A stretch of 64,000 nt of DNA from Aedes albopictus (GCF_035046485.1 NC_085137.1:315219164-315283163); one strand, 5' to 3'; positions 46,749-60,248 are shown, counted from the first letter of the stretch. Notes: generated by a model from the letters alone, not told the origin. Numbers and translations are program-made.

Positions 46749-47526
46749 GTATGGGACAAACATCAAATTCTCGCTCCAGTCGACTTTTCTGATTCCATTT
46801 AGGTCCCAAATGAACTGTGCAAAATTTCAGCGCAATCGGTGAAACTATAATTTAGCGCAAGCGGTTCAAAGTTTTCATAGGATTTACTATGTGAAAAGTT
46901 ACACTTTCAGATAAAAAATCCCAGAGGTCGCCCTTTGTCTCTTTAATTCAAATCGATCAATGTTTCTTGCAGAAAAAATATTTATGAAACTTTCCTTCGA
47001 AGACCGCAAAACGATTGGATGCTTGTGAAAATAGTTATTGATTTATTACCGATTAGTAATCCAACGAACGGCTTTTTGTTTTGTTTTATTAGCAGCACTG
47101 TAGCTGCTGCTGTTTCTGGGGGTGGTGATGCCTCCCGCCACCCCTTGCAACAACGGCAGCAGCAGTGCTGCTGATAAAACAAAACAAAAAGCCGTTCGTT
47201 GGATTACTAATCGGTAAAAAATCAATAACTATTTTCACAAACATCCAATCGTTTTGCGGTCTTCGAAGGAAAGTTTCATAAATGATTTTTCTACAAGAAG
47301 CGTTGAATGATTTGAATTAAGGAGACAAAGGGCGACCTCTAGGATTTTTTGTTTGAAAGTGTAACTTTTCCCATAGTAAATCCTATGCAAACTTTGAACC
47401 GCTTGCGCTAAATTATAGTTTCACCGATTGCGCTGAAATTTTGTACAGTTCATATGGGACCTAAATGGGATCTAAAAAATCGACTGGAGCGAGGATTTAT
47501 TTTTTCCATACAAGCGTATCCCATAC
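46749..47526. mobile_element. 0.78-kb near-perfect palindrome (fold-back element)
   Basis: Arms 46749-47125 and 47138-47526 pair almost throughout (TTTCAGCGCAATCGGTGAAA, TTCGAAGACCGCAAAACGAT, ACGAACGGCTTTTTGTTTTG on the left; inverses on the right). The central stem GGGGTGG/CCACCCC encloses a 12-nt loop. The (CAG/CTG) region next to the centre is also paired. No ORF. Confidence 0.9.
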
Positions 47527-47744
47527 TAGTGCAAACGAGAGTAACTCTGAGAAATTCTGAGTAACTCTTTTCACCAATGATCGACGAAATTTGTTGAAAA
47601 ACACCCCTAAAGCTGCAAGAAAAGTGAGATATCGGGCAATATTGTTTTGATTTTGCGATAAATCAGTAAAAACGGGAGCAATCCGGAGAAATTCTGAGCA
47701 ACTCTGTGAAGGAAAATGCACTCTCCAGCACAGTGTCTTGCCCA
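47527..47744. mobile_element. MITE of the GGGGCAAGACACTG family, left end missing
   Basis: Matches 13330-13559 from AACGAGAGT(A/T)ACTCTGAGAAA through CTCCAGCACAGTGTCTTGCC. It abuts the right end of the palindrome. Confidence 0.8.
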
Positions 47745-48249
47745 AGGATTCAGAATATTCAGTTTGATAAATGCCACTGAAAACTTCCATTGAAACTTCA
47801 AACCAATTTTAACATTATTTTTGTTCAAAACTGATGTTTTTTTTCGTTCATCGACTTATTGAACTTACTAGTACACCCCTAGTTTATCGCGCTACCAACC
47901 GTTCGGAAATGAACGAGAAGTGTCATTTCTGACATCCGAAACGCTCTCTCGCAACAGACAACACTCTAAAACTAAACATACAGCAGTGTGTCATTTCGAC
48001 AGTAGGAATTATCTTGGAACAAACATTATTATTTTAATCCTACCTAAAAATTTAGCTCCACATAAGTTGTATACTTTCTTATCAAAAACAATCAAAGCAA
48101 AGTGACGAAGTATCTGGAGGATTTTGTTTGATAAAATAATTTATTTGATGTCACAATAGTTTCTATCGTTGTGTGACTTGCAACCTAATGTGCGAGTGGC
48201 ATGATTTTAGCGTGCAAGTGAGAGCCATTCGCTCTCGATCGCCATTTTG
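47745..48249. other. No gene seen
   Basis: Intergenic sequence upstream of Rho1; no ORF with support. Confidence 0.35.
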
Positions 48250-49347
<1,098 letters not shown>

Positions 49348-49907
49348 TGACATTATCCTCAAGCCCTTTATCCGCAATATGGGATCAAAGGTCGGGGGAT
49401 GGGAACCTGTTGTAGACGGCATGGGGGTATGGGGGAGGAGCGGCTCCAAACGAGCAGTCGTCAGCAGGGATGCCAGATGTGAAGGCAATGTTTTCAAGTT
49501 ATGTAAAGACACGAAAACAAATGCAAGTTTGAAATTTTGAAATGAAATGTGTACATGGTTCAATTCTTGGAACAATTTTTGAAAAAATGCGTGAAAATCT
49601 TCAATAAAAGCTCTACAAATTTGTTGTCCTCATGACGCCAACGTTTTTAAGTACAGTAGACGTTCGATGACTGCAACATGTGTACGTTACACATAGCGAA
49701 CGAAACTCGATAACTGCAACGCCTGACAGACGTCAACAAACCATCAATTGACGTTGAATGAATCAGAAATCGAGAACATTTTAAAGAATAATAATTATTC
49801 TAAAGATTTTTGCCTAAGTTTCTTTGAGAAGTAAGATTGTTCTTCTGTAGAAATTCTTTGGAGGATTCATCCAGAGTTTTTTTTTTTTCCAAAAAAGTTC
49901 ACAAAAT

Positions 49908-50130
49908 ATAGGGTATTGGTTCCTTTATTAAGCATGTAGCTCCCATTTTCATCCTACTAAAACAAAGAATTGAAGCACTGTTTGTTTTGTTTCTTATTTT
50001 TGTATTTTTTTGTTAAAAGTAAGCACGCATTAAACCGAAAAGAACGGAATCAATCGGTGCCGTAATCGCTTGTTTTCGTATAGGATGAATATGGAAGCGT
50101 GAGATTACTGATGGCACTCGTACCTTATGT
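49908..50130 (+). repeat. Uninterrupted copy of the repeat hit by the 6.6-kb hAT-like element
   Basis: Collinear with 37094-37275 joined to 43900-43944. It reads straight through TATAGGATGAATATGGAAGC where the other copy holds the insertion. Confidence 0.9.
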
Positions 50131-51010
50131 CCAAGAATTCCTGTAAAAATGATTCCGAGAATTTTTCAGATCAATCTTCTTCAGAAGCTCATCCAAGGGT
50201 TTCTCCTGAAATTATTTTAAAATTGTTATAGAAGTTTCTCCTACGACTGCTTTATATTATTTTCAAATTTCTAAAAAATCCTTCGAACATTGCGCCTGAA
50301 TTTCTTTCAGAAATTGTTGAGGAATTCTTCAAAAACTTTTTCAGAAAAGCGTCTCTGGATTCCTCTATAAATCCTTACAGACTTCCGAGGAGTTCTACTA
50401 ATATTTTCCCAATGGTTCTTCTGGGATAGGATGGGGCACTAGAATTTATTTCTTGTGTTCGAAAGTATATCGGCTGATTTTCTAAATGAAATTAATAATA
50501 AAATATAACATCTCGCTTCAAAACCATGAATTTGCGTTAAACGAATAAGAAATTTCTGGAAATCATTTAAGGTGAAACATCAAGAAATCCCATTGCAATT
50601 TTACATGCAAACTTTAGAGGCACAAATCTGAAAGTTAACACTAGTTAATGTTTTCCAGATCTTTCAAGGGTTCTCTCATAAACTTCTCCATATTTTTTTT
50701 TGTTTAAAAAATCGTTTAGAAATTACTTAATGAATGGTTAAAGAACTCAAAGAATTCAATTTGTAATTATTCCTAGATTTCTTAATCGGACAAATTCAAA
50801 AAACTAAGATTTGTTCAAGGAAGTGCCCAAATGATGACTCCAGAAATTTGTCCGAGGTTTTTCTAAAGATTTCCGCCGAAGTTTCTTTGTGAAGTAAGAT
50901 TGTTTTTCTACAGAAATTGCTTAGATGGTTCTTCCAGACTATTCTCAAGAAAGTTGACCGAGGATTCCTGTAAAATGTTTCCGAAAATTTTTCAGAAAAT
51001 TTTCCGAGGC
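50131..51010 (+). repeat. Strongly decayed minisatellite-like DNA
   Basis: Loose TTCCT/TCCAGA/GAAATTTCT words in the same orientation as the 12-bp arrays (for example CCAAGAATTCCTG, CCAAGGGTTTCTCCTGAAAT) with higher AT. Probably an old relative of the minisatellite; no gene. Confidence 0.5.
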
Positions 51011-51789
51011 TTCCCTTGAAAATCCAGGCCGACCCCTTCAACTTTCTGTCGCTATCGGGTTTTGATGACATCGACGATATAGCTCCACGTTGGAGATCCA
51101 ATTATGAGGCCATCATGCACGAATTATATACCGCAGGCATCTAATGATGATGATCGGCAGTCGTTGAGTGTTCTCCGCTGATACACACCAAGTTTCACTG
51201 GTGTACAGCAGCACAGATTTCACGTTCGAGCAGTGTTGGTAAAAATTTAAATTCTCATATCTCATGGTTGAGTTGTTTCATCACGCGCGAATCTTGACTC
51301 GCCAAACTCACCGCCGAAAAAAATATGCATGAGTTGACTCGTGAATTTACTCATTTCTTTATTTTTTGGTGTTCTTATTATTTACAACGAAGTTTTTAGG
51401 ATTGTATGACAGTACAAGACTTAATCTTGCGTACAACAACAAAGAATGTCGATTAAATAGATTTGGATTCGTTTTACAAGCGAACGAGATTTGATCGCTT
51501 GCTCTAATAAAGACAAATCAATCAATCAATGATCGCTTGACTCGTGAGCAGTGAATCAAAATTCAACCATCGCGCAACAATAATGACAATGTCGCAACCT
51601 GTATTTGTTGCGACAAAACAACCCATGCGACATAAGTTTGTCCCAACTTGAAAATAATGGGATTAACATCGTACACCAGGAGTTTAGTGATTTTTAGGCC
51701 TTGCATTGCGATTTTTGAACGGTAACTTCGAGTCGGTAAACACTGCAACTCTGGTGAAGCTCTATCATCAAACAGTTTCGACTTTGGGT
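51011..51789. other. No gene seen; possible LINE scrap
   Basis: 51014-51150 includes GATATAGCTCCACGTTGGAG and ATTATGAGGCCATCATGCAC, which resemble LINE-derived sequence, but they are too short and decayed to assign. Confidence 0.3.
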
Positions 51790-51965
51790 TAGTAATAATT
51801 GATTATTCACGAGTTGAAAAGTACGCAACAAATTCAGCTTCCGTTTTGTCTGCAACAAAAAATTTCGAGATCATGTCATTATCTGTCACCAGTAGGGATA
51901 AAGACTAATCGTCACACCTTCTTTGTTGCTTGTTTTGTGTCTCTTTTGCCTGACAATTCTCTTCA
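51790..51965. repeat. Dispersed repeat, inverted partner of 24500-24665
   Basis: TTCACGAGTTGAAAAGTACG, CAACAAATTCAGCTTCCGTT, CACCAGTAGGGATAAAGAC match the inverse of 24500-24665. Confidence 0.65.
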
Positions 51966-52654
51966 CTGCTCAGAATCGCGCGCGAGTTTGCTCACGCAGT
52001 AGCAGTTCATGAGTCCGGCTTGAGTGTGAGTTTACTAACGCAGTGAGTTGAAAATTCGGATTTTGGTGCGTCGAATAATCTGAATTGTTTTTTCCATACA
52101 TTTCTTCAACTCGCAAAGGCAGTCCTCGCCTTCTTGATCCGTGCACTTGTGTTGATTTTGGTGCCGCCATCGGCTGTCATTTGGCTATCAAGATATTGGG
52201 AGACTTCAACATTTTACACTGCTAGCCCACCTTTACCGTGAAGCTGGAAGGGTTGACCGTGTTTACATCCAACGATTCGGTCTTGTTGACGTTGATGGTT
52301 TCCTTTCTTCCGCGGTTAAGGTTTCCTTTCTTCCGCGGTTGGGCTGCCACCTTAGGTATAGCTTCCGGTGGAAGAGCATTTCATACTCAGCCGGTGGATG
52401 CCAGAACAGACGCTTTTTGAGCCGTGCCTCCTTGGTGAACAGACACTAGGCTCGTACCTCCTCAATCAAGCTGAAGTCAGAAGGACAACAGTGCCCATGC
52501 TGAACTACCAATTAAGCACACAACCCTTAGCTGGCGGTCTTTGTTATCGCCTGACCCGTGCAAGCATGAGGTAGGGACTTGTTAGGACCAGAGCTATGTT
52601 GGACGCTCTCCTTATCGACACACCATTTTGCAGCCCGAAGCACTTACATGTTTA
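51966..52654 (-). mobile_element. LINE leader-like sequence, partly related to 1-406
   Basis: About 52370-52620 on the minus strand shares CTGTTCACCAAGGAGGCACG-type text with 262-300. It is GC-rich relative to the surroundings. A local tandem duplication, GGTTTCCTTTCTTCCGCGGTT, occurs at about 52298 and 52319. Element class is uncertain. Confidence 0.35.
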
Positions 52655-53215
52655 AGATAAATCGTTGCAGAAATGGCTCACGGCATCGACAGCAAAACTA
52701 ACATCTGGCCGAGTTCCTTGTGCCAAATATTGTAGACCATTGACCAGCTCCCGGAAGGGAATCTTATTCATCTGCTTAGCGAAAAGTCTGCTAACTTTAG
52801 TCTCATTTCCTTTGTTGTCCTGGGTCCACTGGTGTGGTAACAGTGTAACAGTCAGTTGTCTTGAACAGTTTCAGAAGTTCCTTGATGTACTCCGAACTCA
52901 GATTTGTATACAGTTTCAAACTCCAGATTCTGCTAGCCTGTCTGAGACCGTACAAAGCCTTTTTCAACTTACAGACCTTGGTTGGTGCTTGCTGGTCCAT
53001 AAAACCTTTTGGTTGCTCCATAAATATTTCCTCCGATACTTGATGGCCCCTACAAGAACGCCGTCACGGCATCCATCTGCTGTACCTTCAAATTCATTTT
53101 GGCCGCCAGGGACATGCGTAGGTCTCGTGTAGTCTACCCATTTGATTTGTGAAAAGCTCTTGAACACCAATCGGGTTTTGAATCGTTCCACTGAGTCGTC
53201 GGAATTGGTATTCAC
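52655..53215 (-). pseudogene. Ty1/copia reverse transcriptase fragment, frameshifted
   Basis: Minus-strand pieces in order: DSVERFKTRLVFKSFSQ (cf. the copia 'RYKARLVAKGFSQ' block), LAAKMNLKVQQMDAVTAFL (QMDV.TAFL block containing the first catalytic Asp), MEQPKGFMDQQAPTKVCKL, KKALYGLRQASRIW (highly conserved copia motif), and, after a deletion that removes the YVDD box, FRELVNGLQYLAQGTRPDVS and FAVDAVSHF. At least three frameshifts and one deletion. No LTRs seen nearby. Confidence 0.85.
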
Positions 53216-53311
53216 TTTTCTACACCCACTTCGATCGCAAAGCTCTTCTTATTTAATCCTAATTTTATTTTTTGCAATGACCTAATAATTGTCAAAAAAA
53301 TCGTGCTATGA

Positions 53312-54748
53312 CAGGGCTGTTACACGTGGCGCGGATTTTGCGTTTTTCGCGGTTTTTGCGTTTCGCGCGTTTTTGCTAATTTCGGCGCGGAATTTGCGGA
53401 AATCGTTTTCAAATGCACTTACATTAAATATTTAGATATCAGGCTCAACACAATCAGTAAAAAGTAATGAACATTTTCAAGTTAGAGTTATGAGGCTGGG
53501 CTTTCTTGGTGATACTGAAAGCTGTTCTTTTTATGGAATTTGTAAAAAGATGCCTACCGGAAATTTTGGAGAAACGTTTGGTTGAATTTGATAGTCACAT
53601 TTAATAGAATCTCGTAAAGAAAATCATAGGTTTTGTAGACGGTATGTGTAGTGAGAAATCAATCTGACACAGTATGTCATGAAAATTCAGATATTCTTGA
53701 AAAAAGATACAGGTAGGACGTCCTGAAGATATTTATGATTGCATTCTTAGAAAATTCCACGGAAAAAAGTTTTGAAAAATTCTAGCGATTTTTTCAACAT
53801 GCAGGACTTTTTTCATTCATTATGGATGAATTTAACGGAGTTCACGAAATTCCTGAATCAGTTATTTGTGGAATTTACGTGGAATCGATTTTTTTGGCTA
53901 AATTTCTGATAGAATTAGCCTAAAAATAAACTAAAAGTAAACTTCTGTTGTAAAATTTCTTTTTGATTTCCAGTTGGAGCACTCGTTTTGAGGGGAGTTG
54001 CGGGAACAGTTTTTAAAGTGTTTCTTGGTAGAATTTTTTGAGGATTTTTTTGCAGAATACTTGAAGAAATCGTTGAAGCTTTCAGAATCCTAACTTGCTA
54101 AAATCTTCACTGAATTTCTAGACAGTTTTTTTGAAGAGCTTCCTTTTTATAAATATCTCTTTTAGAAGTAAAGTTTATTTATGATTTATACGATGAATTC
54201 CACTAGTATTACTCTATTTGTATCTTCATGAAATAAGTTTCTGTAGAAAGTAATCCATGAAATTCGCAGGAAGTTTCTCAAAATTTTCTTTCAATTCTCT
54301 CGAACGATCTTTTGGTATTTACTATAGATTTCATTTAAGGATTTCTACCATAACGTTGATTATAAATTGTTTCAAAGATTCGCCAAGAATGTTCCTTTTT
54401 CGGAATCCTTGAGAACAGGAAAACCTATTCTCGTAAAATAGCAGACACACTGATTGATGAACAATCAAAGAACTATCGATTCAAAACTTCTTATTCCAAT
54501 AAAAATAAGGCTTGCCTGTTTGTAACATTTTTCAATTCTTGTTTGATGTATAAGTTGTCATCTAAAGTCATAGATTAATAATAGTTAAACATTAATTTTT
54601 CATTAGAAATGCTCTTCATGTTTATGAGCTTCAGTCATCAAAACCATATGTTTTTGGACTGGCGCGGATTTGATGACCTGGGCGCGGATTTCAAATGGCT
54701 TGGTGCGGATTTTGCGGTTTCCATATCGACACTTTTGTAACAGCCCTA
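53312..54748. mobile_element. hAT-like non-autonomous element, 1.44 kb
   Basis: The ends CAGGGCTGTTACA and, inverted, TAGGGCTGTTACA. Sub-terminal GCGCGGATTT repeats occur at both sides (left about 53338 and, with changes, 53391; right about 54662, 54680, 54703 in the same orientation). A clean 8-bp duplication is not visible (CTATGACA versus CAATGACA if offset). The interior is AT-rich and non-coding. Confidence 0.65.
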
Positions 54749-55464
54749 CAATGACACATAACACATGGAAATGAAGTGTAGTGGTACATTCCCTTTCAAC
54801 TTCAACTATAAGTACTATGAAACCACAATGTTAAACATGAACACATTTGAAAATATAGCCTCTGGCATCCCTGGTCCGTCAGTGAGCAACATTTAAGGGG
54901 CAGCGCCGCAAGAAAAAGAAACTCCCCAAGGGAATTTGCCTCTCGTCGTGTCGTGTGTTTGCTCTTGAACGTCGTCGTCTTAGTAGGTGCGCTCTGTTTG
55001 TGGACGTCTTCGTCTTGGTTGTTTTTCTTCTCTATTCGTTTCCGACCAACCAACCGACCGCGAGACAGACGAGGGAGTTTGCCGCTCGCCAAAAGTCTCG
55101 TCACGCGATTGATTGTGTGCAGATTATTAGTACCTATAGGCAGAACTGACTGGCTGCTATGCTGGTACTGCTGCTGCTGCTGTTGACGCGATGTAGACGG
55201 CCACGACGATGTATGCGTTCCACCACCCATCGTCGCTGTGAGAGGAAGGCCCTTTTTACGCAAAATTGTCCCAAGTGTTGATTGCTGCATAGCTTTGGAG
55301 AAGATAGTCAAATCGATCCAACTCGCAGTTCTTATCACTGTCGATGGAATGACGATATGCTGGATTGCGTTAGTGGAGATTATCTACGGATTGGATTAAT
55401 GTACCGGTTTGTTCCTGACTTTGTTTTTCTTTAACTCATCATGAATAATGCAATTATTAGTATA
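54749..55464. other. GC-richer intronic stretch with a (CTG)n run; no confirmed gene
   Basis: 54880-55390 is GC-richer, with CTGCTGCTGCTGCTG near 55170. A minus-strand frame is open for 178 codons, but its first codon is GTG. From the first ATG it would give 163 residues (MQQSTLGTILRKKGLPLTAT.. with a QQQQQQ run and KRIEKKNNQDEDVHKQSAPT). No homology is recognised. It could be an antisense nested gene or non-coding exon. Confidence 0.25.
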
Positions 55465-56760
55465 CAGTGATATACATTCGTTTAGCCGAGGCCAAAAAAT
55501 TTCAAAAAAGTGTCAGGAAACTCATACAAAAGATTTTATGATAAAACTTTTTTATGTCAGTGATAGTATATCTAGTATTGTTTTATAAAAATGTGATACA
55601 TCACACTTACATATACACTGAAACAAAAACGAGAATAAAAACCCTTCAAATGTCATTTTTTGCCTAGACATTCGTTTAGCCGAATTGTGCAATTTTTAGA
55701 ATTCCATAATAAAAAACTAACAAATTTCGAAAAATATCCAACAAAATCATTCTGTATGGTGACCTGCATTATAGACCAGCTTGTAAATCATGAATTTGAT
55801 CGTTTTCGGAAGTGTTGCCATATTAATTTTACATGCATCTCATATAATATAACTATGTCATAATATTGTGAATGGTTCCAAATTGAGATTTGATTTATTT
55901 ATTTTTATCGGAAGTGTTTCAAAAGAATCTAATGAAAGTTTCATAACGAGTGCAGATTGAAAATTAATGAAAAATAACAGAAACAAATAACGCAAACCAT
56001 CAACAAATCACGTATTTAAGTATTGTTTTGATGAAATATGATGGTTTCACTTGCATAAATCACAGCTTTTACTATTATTACGTCTTCTCATAGCTCCCAA
56101 TATCTTCTAGACTGTATTGTGGCTGAAATAACATACATTGAACGGCTCACATTTTGAGAAATGGCACCGAAAGTATTCAAGTTTCTAGCATGAACTACTT
56201 GTTTCATAATTTAGACGTTCTTTTCAAATAAAACATGTTAAAAATGAATGTGGTACAAAACTAAGACTCATTTATAATATATTTCTTCATATTGAATAAA
56301 ATAAGCCAATTGTTTGGCCACATCTTGCATTTTTGTATGAGCATCTGCTTTTAAATAAACAGGGTACAAAAATTCTGACACTTCTTGCAGTTCTTTCACT
56401 TAGCAGTCTTTTAACTCATTTGGTAATGCTAGTATCATACAGGTATACTCCACATGCATTAGGGCACGTCTTTATTTCAACGCAGAACTATTTATTTTAG
56501 CTTCTATCAATCCCATTTTAAGGTTTAATCAACCAAAAACCAACATACTTATTTTTTTCATGACATTTTATGCAATAATTTGAACATTTCTAACAACAAT
56601 TATGTGCCATATTCTCAAAACTGCTAATCTAGCTTACGTTTGAGTGTTTACAGAAATCATTTTTCTTAAATAAATTTGCTTATCATCGCTTCGCCTTATC
56701 TGGACAGTTTTTTTTTATTATATTTCTCTAAATTTCACAAATAAATAAACTTTTAAGGTC

Positions 56761-57180
56761 AATAGGGTCCTAAAATTAAAGACGAAATCTCGCTTATATT
56801 GAATAATACGATCAAGCATGGTATTCTAATCGGAATTGTACTTTACTTGAACTTGAAAAACAAAGGTATAATGAGAAAAATTTGAAATAAGTAAAATGGT
56901 AAATAGTTCTACTTTGACATTTGAGGTCAACCTTGTGTGACTGAGCTCGACATTTTTCGCACTGGGATTACAAAAATGTTCCTATCTGACATACACGGTG
57001 AAAAACAATCACTCAAAGTATGTGTTATAAGCTAGGGACGAGACAAAAGGCTAAAAAAAATAAAAATTATATATTTTCAACTACGGTTAATAAAAACGTC
57101 AAAAATTGAGTAAATATGTACTCTTGAACCATATATTGGGGTTTAAAACAAGAATCCCGATAGGACTTTAGGAGCCTATT
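56761..57180. mobile_element. MITE with AATAGGNTCCTAAA ends, copy 2 (nested)
   Basis: Full-length paralogue of 10713-11130, same orientation, inserted in the 2.5-kb TIR element. Confidence 0.85.
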
Positions 57181-57710
57181 ATCTTGCTAACACGTCATAA
57201 ACTAAATGCCTTGGGGTATATCCTCAAAATATACTCACGAAATTGCACAAAATCTATTGACCATCAAACGCAAAGCTAAATTGCGCAGGTGGCGCTTTTC
57301 TAAAACAGTATATTACCTACCCTAGACTGAATTACTAATGCTACAAATTGAAGAAAAGTGAAATTATTGCAGAATCTCCTAACTTTCATGCAATGTATCG
57401 GCCAGAAATATGTTATTTTTGCTTCCAAAGTTGAAAATTTTGCGTTACTTAACCTCACATTTGATCGCCAATTGAAAACCAATTTTTTATTTGCCTCGGC
57501 TAAACGAATGTCTAGGCAAAAAATGGCATTTGACGGGTTTCTACCCTCGTTTTTGGTTCAGTGTATGTTCAGTGATGTATCACATTTTTATAAAACAGTA
57601 CTAGATATACTATCACTGACATAAAAAAACTTTTATCATAAAATCTTCTGTATGAGTTTCCTGACACTTTTTTTGAAATTTTTTTGGCCTCGGCTAAACG
57701 AATGTCTATC

Positions 57711-57956
57711 CTGCCGTAATTCTGCAAAGTGACGTAAGCGCCATTCAAAATGTCGATATTTTTTGGTATATTATATACAATATCTGGTGTAAAAATAACA
57801 CTGTGGTGTGCCTGCTGTATTAGAATGCAAGATCTAGTCGTAATTTATCATCTATGGAAAGAAACTTAAAAAATGAGCAAGAGTATTATGCATAATAGCC
57901 AAAAAATGGGCCAAAACTATCAATGTCGCTTACGTCACTTTGCAGAATTACGGCAG
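57711..57956. mobile_element. 246-bp MITE with perfect ~30-bp TIRs (nested)
   Basis: CTGCCGTAATTCTGCAAAGT..GACGTAAGCG is exactly inverted at the right end. TATC lies at 57707-57710 and 57957-57960. It interrupts the right TIR of the 2.5-kb element. Confidence 0.9.
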
Positions 57957-58044
57957 TATCACTGTAGTAATGTAGTAGCAAAACTTTTAATCGTTATTTA
58001 TGTAACAAGTGTTTAACGACGAACTACATACAAAATGTTATGTA

Positions 58045-59219
58045 GGGGTAGGCGGGGCAATATGGACACCCTGAGGTTTTTGCCAACTTTACCTGGCAAG
58101 ATGTCAAAAAAGTTTAGTTTTTTGATACATGTATCCTTTTAAAGTCTATTTAGCATCTATTGCATAAGAATGCTCACGAAGAAAAATTATTTATCCACTT
58201 CAAAAAATATTTTGAAAAATGTTAGTTTTTCATGACCGTCTTCAAGCATACGGGGCAGAATGGACACCCCTATGGGGCAATATGGACACCATGAGACTTT
58301 TACGAATTTCGTACATTATTTACACCTATAAAGTCATTTCATTACAAAACAACTATTATGGATGAATAATACGCCGAAGTAGTTCATTTTTGTTCAGTTA
58401 ATTTAAATTCAGGCTGTTTTGGATAAAGCTTCGTTTTTGTAGGCATGTACAGCTATGTCTAGAACAACAATTTTCCACTGCTGTCGTTTTTTGATCAATT
58501 TGTTTCACCCTATGTCTACTATAGTGAACATTTAACCGAAATTATACTGAAATCGACGAATTTGGTTGGTTTGTGATTTAGGTTATATTTTTCCCTTGTC
58601 GCTTCTTTCAAAAAGGTGAGTGTCCATTTTGCCCCGGCAGCAGAAGATATTTCCAAACTTGATTTTTTTATATAATAAAGAAGAAAATATAAACATGTTA
58701 AGCATGTAGATACAGCAAAACTACTTGCATGTGTTCTAGAAATATCAGGTTTTAATCGACCTGCAATAAATTAATCACTAAATCTTATTTTAGATGGTGT
58801 GAAAATTATAATTTCCATGCACAAAAAACGGAGGACGCAACTTTTTCGCGTAAAATCAAGTATTATTTTAATTTCGAATGTTTCGTTCCTGAAACTACGT
58901 TTTAGACAAATGGACTATATTCTCCATTCATTAAGGACAAGGTATTTGGAGTACATTGCTCAAAATTTCTAGAGCACCGTTTTTTAGAACCGTTGAACGG
59001 ATTTGGATTAAAATGCATCACGCTGTTGACAACCACTGAACAATTAGCGTGATGCATTTTCAACCAAATTCGTTCAACGGTTCTCAAAAACGGTGCTCTA
59101 GAAATTTTGAGCTATGTACTCCAAATACCTTGTCCTTAAAAGTTCAAAAAAGGTCGCATATTTCAAAATATTGAGAGTGTCCATTCTGCCCCGATTGTCC
59201 ATATTGCCCCGCCTACCCC
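58045..59219. mobile_element. TA-flanked element with GGGGTAGGCGGGGCAATATG ends, 1.18 kb
   Basis: The left end GGGGTAGGCGGGGCAATATG is inverted at the right (CATATTGCCCCGCCTACCCC), with TA on both sides. The word GGGGCA(A/G)(A/T)ATGGACACC recurs internally in both orientations (near 58252, 58274, 58619, 59176, 59197). A 209-bp hairpin (58931-59139) is nested within. No transposase. Confidence 0.85.
58931..59139. repeat. Long hairpin, ~94-bp arms, 20-nt loop
   Basis: TTAAGGACAAGGTATTTGGA..AAAATGCATCACGCT (58931-59024) pairs with 59045-59139 with few mismatches. It lies in the sense strand of the Rho1 intron. Confidence 0.9.
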
Positions 59220-59334
59220 TAATGATTTTTCATTATAAAAAAAAACAACTTTGCATATTGTTAATTCTGCTTTTCAGTTGCATTATAAACTATTACGGAA
59301 AAGTGGACCATAATGATATGATACTGAAACGAGT

Positions 59335-60167
59335 TATACAGGGTGTTAGGTTCCCGAGTGCAAACTTTTTAAAGGGTGATAGAGGACCATAAATGGAGAA
59401 AAAAATTGTTCTACGCATATGGTCAAATCTCAACCGTTACGTAGTTATTGAACTTCCCATGTTTATAACTCTTATTGCCTTAACTGGCAATAACTTGAAA
59501 ATGGTCAAACTTATCGAAGTTTTTTTACCCTTATTCGAAAGCTTATTGAATTTTCTAACAAATGGCATGTTTGAATCGATTGGTTTAGTTAAATAACTAA
59601 GTTTTCTAGAGCAAAATGACTAAAAATACTGTATTTTTATTGGTTGTTGTCAATTATCTTTCAAACATGCGTGATAAATAAAAATTCTTTCTTAGGCAAA
59701 GTTGTGGCCCCTGTTACACTCTACAATTCGTTCTTTGACACCAAACTTCTAGCTCTTATCGTTTTCTTGCAATTTTGATTTAAATGTGCGGCACAATGCG
59801 CAAAAAAGTGCTTTCCATGACAGTTGCAAATTTATGATCTGAAATGCGATGTTAAAATCGAAATTGCAACACAACGATAAGAGATAGAAGTTTGGTGTCA
59901 AAGAACGAATTGTAGAGTGTAACAGGAGCCACAACTTTGCCAAAGGAAGAATTTTAATTTATTACGCATGTTTCAAAGATAATTGACAAAAACCAATAAA
60001 AATACACTATTTTTAGCTATTTTGCTCTAGAAAACTTAGTTATTCAACCAAACCAATCGATTCAAAGATGCCATTTGTTAGAAAATTCAATAATCTTTCG
60101 AATAAGGGTAAAAAAACTTCGATAAGTTCGACCATTTTCAAGTTATTGCCAGTTAAGGCAATAATGG
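59335..60167. mobile_element. Fold-back element, copy 2
   Basis: Same unique left sequence as copy 1 (TATACAGGGTGTTAGG..CTCAACCGTTACGTAGTTAT), arms 59472-59783 and 59854-60163 (about 310 bp, over 85% paired by eye), core 59784-59853. Confidence 0.9.
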
Positions 60168-60248
60168 CGGTAAGCTCCACAGCGTCCTAGACGCCAATCA
60201 TATTATCCTCGATTTTCTCAAGCACCAAACGGTATTATCCTTGATTTT

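Larger units (their letters stand above)
55465..57964. mobile_element. TA-flanked TIR element, 2.5 kb, with two nested MITEs
   Basis: The left end CAGTGATATACATTCGTTTAGCC is inverted at the right end GGCTAAACGAATGTCTATC+ACTG, the last part being split by a 246-bp MITE. TA flanks at 55463-55464 and 57965-57966. TIRs are over 200 bp and each holds two copies of ATTCGTTTAGCCGA (55476, 55670; inverses near 57500 and 57690). The interior has no intact transposase. A second MITE lies at 56761-57180. Confidence 0.8.

Noticed and set aside
54802..55338. 178-codon antisense ORF as a confident gene
   Set aside because: First codon is GTG, C-terminal half is compositionally random, no homology; kept only as a low-confidence note.
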